Source: Acidaminococcus hominis (lineage in GTDB: Bacteria; Bacillota; Negativicutes; Acidaminococcales; Acidaminococcaceae). From it: 36,869 bases of DNA. Of this stretch, positions 32,448 to 36,869 are shown piece after piece. The number at the start of each line of letters is the position of its first letter. Position 1 is the stretch's first letter. A program made the translations under genes and the position numbers. Location: NCBI RefSeq assembly GCF_900291475.1, contig NZ_OLMM01000003.1:25051-61919 (forward strand), given 5' to 3'. The notes beneath the pieces were generated by a model. That model had not been told where the DNA came from and searched no databases. It saw only the letters and a program-made list of their open reading frames with translations.

Positions 32448-32712
32448 GACGCATCCGGCCCGTCATCACAGGATTCAATGGCGGGCCGGCTAATGCGTCC
32501 CCTGTGATAGCGGCCTGCAAAGCAAGTCCGTAGGACGCAGCAGCGCAGCGAGCCGCGAACCACTGCGAGAGCTGTCACCGCAGGCTGACTGAGGGAGTCG
32601 TATCCATTTCTCAAGGCCTCCGGCCGTGGAGAAATGGAATATACGACCCCTGTGATAGCGGCCCGCGAAGTAAGCCCGAAGGGCGTAACTGAGTGGGTAG
32701 CCGCGAACCACT
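32448..32712 (+). repeat. Modules M7 and M8
   Basis: M7 stem 1 is GACGCAT/ATGCGTC with inner stem CCGGCCCG/CGGGCCGG; M8 stem 1 is GTCGTAT/ATACGAC with inner stem CCATTTCTC/GAGAAATGG. Both have stem 2 GCGGC/GCCGC and end GAACCACT. The block from late M7 through M8 nearly copies M4-M5 of R3. Confidence 0.7.
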
Positions 32713-32989
32713 GCGAGGATACCCCGCACCAGCACCAGGAATTCCGCTGACCGCACCAACAACCCAGCGGTCCCATCCAGGTATCAGCGGCCGCAGGCCG
32801 CAAGTGCCTTCCACTTACCTGTTCGCCGCGTTGCGCGAACAGGAGAAGGGGAAGGGTGGCATTGCCGTTGGCAATGCCGGGATGGGGTTCAAAACCCAAC
32901 CTCCCGGAGGGCCACTACCAAACTCTCCGCACTAGCCCCGTTCAGCGCACGACCAGTGGTAGCCTAAGAACGCTTCCTGCAAGCATTGC

Positions 32990-33110
32990 GGCCGCATCCA
33001 AACAGCCCAACAAATTTTGCAAGAGGCTGTTTGGTTAATAAGGCCCATGCGATAGCCTTCCAAGAAGCAAGCATGGCAGTGCGCAGCTGATTGGTAAACG
33101 GCGAACCGCT
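32990..33110 (+). repeat. Module M9
   Basis: Stem 1 GGCC/GGCC with inner stem CCAAACAGCC/GGCTGTTTGG, box CCATGCGATAGC, and ending GCGAACCGCT. Stem 2 is imperfect here (GCCTT against AACGGC), suggesting decay. Confidence 0.65.
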
Positions 33111-33314
33111 GAGAGGATACCCGGAAAACATCGCCAGAAAGTCCGCTGACCGCACCAACCGCCTGGAGGGCCACTACCATACTCTCCGCACTAGCCCCAT
33201 TCAGCACACGACCAGTAATGGCCTAGTAAGCCTTCTGCAAACTGGTATGCTATGAATAAAGTAGACTGGCATATAGTTAAACCTCCTGGATTCGTTGAAA
33301 GGAGAGTATGTAAA

Positions 33315-34013
33315 ATGTCTATATCGAAAGTCAGTGCAGAGGATAAATTAAAGGCTGTCAAAGCTGTTCTTGCTCATGAAGAATCACCAATGGTTTCTAC
33401 AAAAAGGTTAGGGGTTCACTGGAAAGCAGTACAGTATTGGGTAGATGAATATATAGGAAATGGTCCTGAGGTATTTAACAAAAGACAGGTTAAAAGTTAT
33501 TCTGCTGATCTTAAGATCCAATGCGTAGAGGAATATCTTAAGGGCGAAACGACTATGTCCCAGCTGGTACAAAAATACGGATTAAAAAGTTCTCGTCAAA
33601 TCAGAGACTGGTTAAAGAAGTATAATAGTCATGAGGAACTAAAAAGTTCGGGTACTGGAGGTGCCAAGATCATGACTAAAGCTAGACAAACGACCTTTGA
33701 CGAGCGCGTTGAAATCGTAAAATACTGCATTGAAAACGGGAATGCTTACCATGAAACCGCTGAAAAGTTTAAGGTTTCCTACCAGCAAGTCAGAAATTAC
33801 GTCTTAAAATATAATAAGTACAATACCGAAGGACTCATAGATGGGCGCGGACACAGGAAGCCAGTAGAAGTCCCTGAAGAAGCCCCTACAGAATATGAGT
33901 GTATGAAAGCTGAACTCAAACTGGCTAATGCAAAACTCAAAGCCAAGGATATGGAGATTGATTTCCTAAAAAAACTCGATATTGTGGAAAGGAGGCGGGA
34001 TTCACACAAATAA
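33315..34013 (+). CDS. IS3-family transposase OrfA
   Basis: 232 residues, DNA-binding part of the transposase. It holds repeated helix-turn-helix units (VSTKRLGVHWKAVQYWVDEY; MSQLVQKYGLKSSRQIRDWL; YHETAEKFKVSYQQVRNYVL) and a C-terminal leucine-zipper-like helix (ELKLANAKLKAKDMEIDFLK). It is longer than most OrfA proteins because of the extra HTH. Start at ATG 33315 with AAAGGAG 10 bases upstream; an ATG at 33252 lies in the left inverted repeat. Near its end the run of seven A at 33968-33974 is in phase for a -1 shift into orfB. Confidence 0.88.
   Translation: MSISKVSAEDKLKAVKAVLAHEESPMVSTKRLGVHWKAVQYWVDEYIGNGPEVFNKRQVKSYSADLKIQCVEEYLKGETTMSQLVQKYGLKSSRQIRDWLKKYNSHEELKSSGTGGAKIMTKARQTTFDERVEIVKYCIENGNAYHETAEKFKVSYQQVRNYVLKYNKYNTEGLIDGRGHRKPVEVPEEAPTEYECMKAELKLANAKLKAKDMEIDFLKKLDIVERRRDSHK
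33968..33974 (+). promoter_or_regulatory. Programmed -1 ribosomal frameshift site
   Basis: Seven A in the phase A-AAA-AAA relative to orfA, 12 codons before its stop, in the zone where the orfB frame is open. This is the classic slippery heptamer of IS3 elements. Confidence 0.8.
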
Positions 34014-34927
34014 GATATGGAGCCATTTATGAAGCCATTAAAGAACTGCACGCTGAAAAGAATTACCCTATTCTTGGCCTGTGCAAATTGGGAAAAGTGT
34101 CCCGGGCCGGCTACTACAAATGGCTTCATAGAGAGCCTTCAGCACGCGAAATTGACGACAAGGAAATTGCTAAAAGAATAGAAGAGATATACAAGGCTGA
34201 CCCAGCTAAAGGGTACAGACGAATAGCTGATGACTTACGAGCCCCAAATAAGAAGATCTATCCTGACACGAAACCAATAGCAATTGGTGACGGTCGCGTT
34301 CTTCATCTTTGTCGAGTGATAAATATAAAGTCTACGATTAAATATGCCCCTAAGGGCTGCACCCAGCGTGCAATAGATCCTGCATACATTGCAGAAAATA
34401 TCTTGAATAGGGAATTTAAAGCCGATGCCCCTAACCAGAAATGGTGTACTGACGTCTCAGAATTTCACTACTATGAGGGGGTAGTTGTGCATAAGGTATA
34501 TCTGAGCGCGATTATTGACCTGTATGACAGACGAATTGTTTCCTATGTGATAAGCAACCGGAACGATAAAAATTTGGTATTCAATACCTTCAATAAGGCA
34601 TTGTTGAAAAACCCTGGCGCGCATCCCCTGTTTCACTCTGACCGGGGATTCCAATACACCTGCAGGGATTTCCGCAAGATGATTCTAGATGCTGGTATGA
34701 CGCAGAGTATGTCACGGATAGGAAAATGCATTGATAATGGCCCGATGGAAGGCTTCTGGGGCATGCTGAAAAGAGAACGGTACTATACTCGTGACTTCGA
34801 CAGCCGTAAAGCTTTGGTAACGATGATTAATAACTACATGGAGTATTACAACAGTGGCCGTTTGCAGCGGAATTTGGGCCGTTTGACCCCTATGCAAAAA
34901 CATAATAGCTACCAAATGGCGGCGTAG
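33974..34927 (+). CDS. IS3-family transposase OrfB (DDE domain), made by -1 frameshift
   Basis: Catalytic half of the transposase. The frame is open upstream of the first ATG (34088) back to the A7 run at 33968-33974, so it is probably read as an OrfAB fusion after a -1 slip; this start is the point of the shift, not a start codon. A Shine-Dalgarno-like GGAAAGGAGG lies just after the slip site. The HTH_21 region (SRAGYYKWLHRE) precedes the rve core, with Asp in CTDVSEF, Asp in FHSDRGFQY and Glu in GPMEGFWGMLKRE. The end reads NLGRLTPMQ, as in the family. Confidence 0.88.
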   Translation, partial: TRYCGKEAGFTQIRYGAIYEAIKELHAEKNYPILGLCKLGKVSRAGYYKWLHREPSAREIDDKEIAKRIEEIYKADPAKGYRRIADDLRAPNKKIYPDTKPIAIGDGRVLHLCRVINIKSTIKYAPKGCTQRAIDPAYIAENILNREFKADAPNQKWCTDVSEFHYYEGVVVHKVYLSAIIDLYDRRIVSYVISNRNDKNLVFNTFNKALLKNPGAHPLFHSDRGFQYTCRDFRKMILDAGMTQSMSRIGKCIDNGPMEGFWGMLKRERYYTRDFDSRKALVTMINNYMEYYNSGRLQRNLGRLTPMQKHNSYQMAA

Positions 34928-34972
34928 AGGTTTATATTATTAGGAACTGTCTACTTGACGGGGAGCACACCA

Positions 34973-35161
34973 AAATTGGAGAAGGTGGCGCCGCAAGGCG
35001 ACGGATGAGGTTCACCCCAGTCTGCCCAGAGGGCGCCCATAGCTCTCGCCTTTAGCATTCTGGTAATATGTCAAGCATATTTTTTTTAAGATATTCTATG
35101 TATTAATCAAAAAAAGGGCGCACTTCACCTGCACCCGATGTTGCTTCAAAAAAAACGGGTG
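34973..35161. repeat. Repeat region R4, right part, and end of the IS110 region
   Basis: No gene. It opens with the outer arm AGAAGG and a GCGCC/GGCG-type hairpin ending GACGGATGAGG, the 3' part of the repeat unit that the IS3 element split. GCGCCCATAGCTCTCGCC (near 35031-35052) also occurs in R3 near 14696. A GCACCCG/CGGGTGC stem (about 35131-35162) with a long A-rich loop lies just before the IS110 transposase stop. Confidence 0.65.
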
Positions 35162-36460
35162 CTATTTGAAATCGTTATTCTGTTCGGCGTTCAACTTTCC
35201 GCCGGCGTACAGTTGGTTTTTGACCAGCAAACCAAAAACGAGTCGTACTAATTTACGAGATGCAAGCGCGAGTGCTCTTTTATGCTGATGCTTTGGCACT
35301 TCAGCATATTTCTTGGCGTAATACTCTGCGTATTCAGGGATGTATCTTCGGACACTGTTTGCAGCCTCTCCAATATAATTACGGAGATATGTGTTACCCG
35401 TTCTGAAAACGGGTGTTTCCTCGGCCACGAAGTCGCCTGAATCGCTCTTGCGCCAAGTAAGTCCAACGTATTTAGCTAGCGAATCAGCTGAGCGAAAAGC
35501 GGAAATATCACCAATCTCAGCGAGAATGCCAGCAGCCAAGACTGGTCCAATACCAGGAATGGACCGTAGAATCATGTAGGCGTTAGGATTAACGCCCTTG
35601 ACCGTCTTTTCTATAGCATGATCAATTGCCTTAATTTCCTTCTTGTAAGACTCAATACAGTTGAACGAACTGGCCAGAGCGATTGTCAGGGGTTCAGCTG
35701 CACGCTTATCAAGACGATAGGAATCCTGGGCGGCCTTTTTTAGCAATTTAGAGGTTTCAGCTAAGTTTGTAATGCGATTCCGGCTTTTTTTTGCCAGAAA
35801 TTGTAGGAGCTCTTCTTCGCTGGCATCCACAATATCCTGTACAGAAAAGAATTCTGTCAAAACGGCAGCTGAAGTGGTCCCAAAAATGTTACTAAAGGGC
35901 TGTGATTCCTGATCCAAAATCTCCAGTTCACTAAATTTAAGAAACAGATTGGAAATCATGTAGGTCTTTTCTCTTGTGATGCATTCAGCGAGGTGCAGTC
36001 GGTGCCGTGTCAGACGCTTGAGTGCAAGAAACTGACTGCCTCTCCAGGGAGAACTCTTGATTTTGCCAACCCGAGCTAAATCAGAAATGATATATGCGTC
36101 CGTTGAATCAGTTTTGGAAAGGCCAATAAAAGTTTTTCGGTAATTCGCTGTGATTTTTGGATTGAGACAATAAACATACGGATGAAAAGGCATGAGAATT
36201 TCGCTGGCTGACAGGAAATTGGCAATATGAATACTGTACATGGAGGTGGATTCTAATGCGAAAACGATAGTATTTAGATTTCGATGAGAAAGCATACATT
36301 TACAGATAGCATTCGCCAATTTTTCAGCGCCAGGCTGATTATTAGGGAAAGAATCAGAAAGAAGCTTATTCTGTTCAAAGTCCATGGCATAGACAACATT
36401 GGATTTTGAACTTACATCAATACCGACGTATAAAGTTGACAAAGTGTTGATCTTAATCAT
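35162..36460 (-). CDS. IS110-family transposase (DEDD)
   Basis: 432 residues. The N-terminal RuvC-like domain has Asp in YVGIDVSSKSN, Glu in FALESTSMYS and the paired Asp in KTDSTDAYIISDLA, the DEDD set. A coiled middle part follows. The C-terminal Tnp_20 domain has SIPGIGPVLAAGILAEIGD and the serine region WRKSDSGDF. IS110 enzymes act with a bridge RNA encoded in the element's own non-coding end. AAGGAGG lies 8 bases before the ATG. The frame is intact. Confidence 0.92.
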   Translation of the reverse strand: MIKINTLSTLYVGIDVSSKSNVVYAMDFEQNKLLSDSFPNNQPGAEKLANAICKCMLSHRNLNTIVFALESTSMYSIHIANFLSASEILMPFHPYVYCLNPKITANYRKTFIGLSKTDSTDAYIISDLARVGKIKSSPWRGSQFLALKRLTRHRLHLAECITREKTYMISNLFLKFSELEILDQESQPFSNIFGTTSAAVLTEFFSVQDIVDASEEELLQFLAKKSRNRITNLAETSKLLKKAAQDSYRLDKRAAEPLTIALASSFNCIESYKKEIKAIDHAIEKTVKGVNPNAYMILRSIPGIGPVLAAGILAEIGDISAFRSADSLAKYVGLTWRKSDSGDFVAEETPVFRTGNTYLRNYIGEAANSVRRYIPEYAEYYAKKYAEVPKHQHKRALALASRKLVRLVFGLLVKNQLYAGGKLNAEQNNDFK

Positions 36461-36869
36461 GATATCATCCTCCTTCCCAGATCAGATTTGTGAAGCCTGA
36501 GCAAAAGGTTTATCCCAGGCATCATGAAGTAACCGCAACCTCGCGCAATTAGCATTCATCCTGTCAGCCTTTTTGCTGGTGCTAAGGCAGGAGATGCAAC
36601 TTCTGTGTTAGCGGAGTAATGCTTCATGAGCTGGGCCGCATGCTAAAGGGAGCAGACACAGACGAACTGGCTGCAAGGGGAGATAGCAGTGCCTCCGGAC
36701 ATCAGACTCTACTGATATCGTACCATGGGAAAACCTTTTGTTACAGAGCTTCAGATTGTATAGACGGGAAACCGGAAGAGGAAAATTCTCCGAATGGTTC
36801 TTACCGCTATACGCACAAAAAATATGTATGTGAGCTGTTTTTAATAACTCACATACATATCATACGAGG
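36461..36869 (-). other. Upstream non-coding region of the IS110 element, candidate bridge RNA
   Basis: About 400 nt without a gene. Several nested stems can be drawn: CATGAAG (about 36523-36530) with CTTCATG (about 36621-36628), CCGC with GCGG inside, and GCAT/ATGC and TCCTG/CAGGA inside that, plus a GCCTG/CAGGC hairpin near 36495-36520. IS110 elements carry their bridge RNA upstream of the transposase gene, so this is the place to expect it. The exact ends of the element cannot be fixed. Confidence 0.45.
36822..36860. repeat. Perfect 13-bp inverted repeat
   Basis: ATATGTATGTGAG (36822-36834) and CTCACATACATAT (36848-36860) with a 13-nt loop containing TTTTT. It may be a terminator, the element's end, or the target into which the IS110 element inserted. 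Confidence 0.6.

Larger units (their letters stand above)
32370..33242. repeat. Repeat region R4, left part
   Basis: No gene. Modules M7 (32448-32564), M8 (32597-32712) and M9 (32990-33110) lie in the same direction. Between M8 and M9 come GAGGATACCCC, GACCGCACCAAC, a GCGGCC hairpin, a decayed copy of the long R1 stem (GCGAACAGGAGAAGGGGAAGG-like right arm kept, left arm mutated), a GGCATTGCC/GGCAATGCC hairpin and the GACCAGTGGTAGCCTAAGA box. A second such box near 33210-33228 leads to an outer arm CCTTCT (33231-33236), where the IS3-family element begins. Confidence 0.78.
33243..34972 (+). mobile_element. IS3-family insertion sequence
   Basis: Terminal inverted repeats of 24 bp: left 33243-33266 and the reverse complement of 34949-34972 share TGGT, TGCT and AAGTAGAC, and both ends carry the TG...CA of the family. 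Two overlapping genes, orfA and orfB, with a -1 shift site lie between. No clear 3-bp target duplication is seen (AAC on the left, AAA on the right). It sits inside a repeat unit, between outer arms CCTTCT (33231-33236) and AGAAGG (34981-34986). Confidence 0.88.

Noticed and set aside
33239-34975. 3-bp target duplication of the IS3 element
   Set aside because: Flanks read AAC and AAA, which do not match.

Overview
The window looks like a piece of chromosome from a moderately GC-rich member of the Negativicutes (diderm Firmicutes), most likely an Acidaminococcus-type organism. This is inference. It rests on Firmicute-style AGGAGG ribosome binding sites and TTGNNN-17-TATAAT promoters, on an ftsE-ftsX-envC-ctpA cluster joined to csaB (pyruvylation of wall polymer, typical of bacteria that use SLH domains), and on amino-acid uptake genes. 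No rRNA or phylogenetic marker was compared. Almost every chromosomal gene lies on the minus strand. sfsA and the IS3-family element are the exceptions.

Layout. 1-1548: a complete ISL3-family insertion sequence, with its left end exactly at base 1. 1549-1980: repeat region R1. 2022-5074 (minus): rRNA methyltransferase, small secreted SH3-like protein, MgtE. 5284-5961 (plus): sfsA. 5979-6435: repeat region R2. 6450-7274 (minus): an orphan metQ. 7378-9743 (minus): rdgB, phosphodiesterase, malic enzyme. 9867-11462 (minus): thioesterase, membrane-anchored unknown, CofE-like ligase. 11613-11687: tRNA-Arg(CCG). 11762-14002 (minus): flavodoxin/ferredoxin protein, nfo, thiT. 14170-15690: repeat region R3. 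15769-24597 (minus): a tight run from a DUF5693-type membrane protein through csaB, ftsE, ftsX, envC-like and ctpA to a degenerate hybrid histidine kinase. prfB, secA and hpf lie upstream of that run. 29184-32275 (minus): an amino-acid ABC transporter with two tandem binding proteins. 32370-35100: repeat region R4, split by an IS3-family element (33243-34972). 35162-36869: an IS110-family transposase and its upstream non-coding region.

The strongest unusual signal is in R1-R4. These gene-free regions share a modular family of structured repeats. Ten modules of about 117 nt follow one plan: a two-part hairpin, a fixed CC(A/C)TG(T/C)GATAGC box, a second stem, and a fixed GCGAACC(A/G)CT box. The stem sequences differ between modules but keep complementarity, which is the mark of a selected RNA or single-strand DNA fold. 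Some modules sit singly between the two arms of an outer helix, one outer helix is empty, and others stand head to tail with linkers of 3-4 nt. A shared upstream hairpin domain precedes them in R1, R3 and R4. No protein gene travels with them here. Insertion sequences lie next to or inside R1 and R4.

Working together: FtsEX with the EnvC-type activator controls septal peptidoglycan hydrolysis, CtpA acts on exported proteins, and CsaB modifies wall polymer, so the central block is an envelope and division unit. HPF and SecA follow each other under separate signals. MgtE, MetQ, ThiT and the amino-acid transporter are uptake functions.
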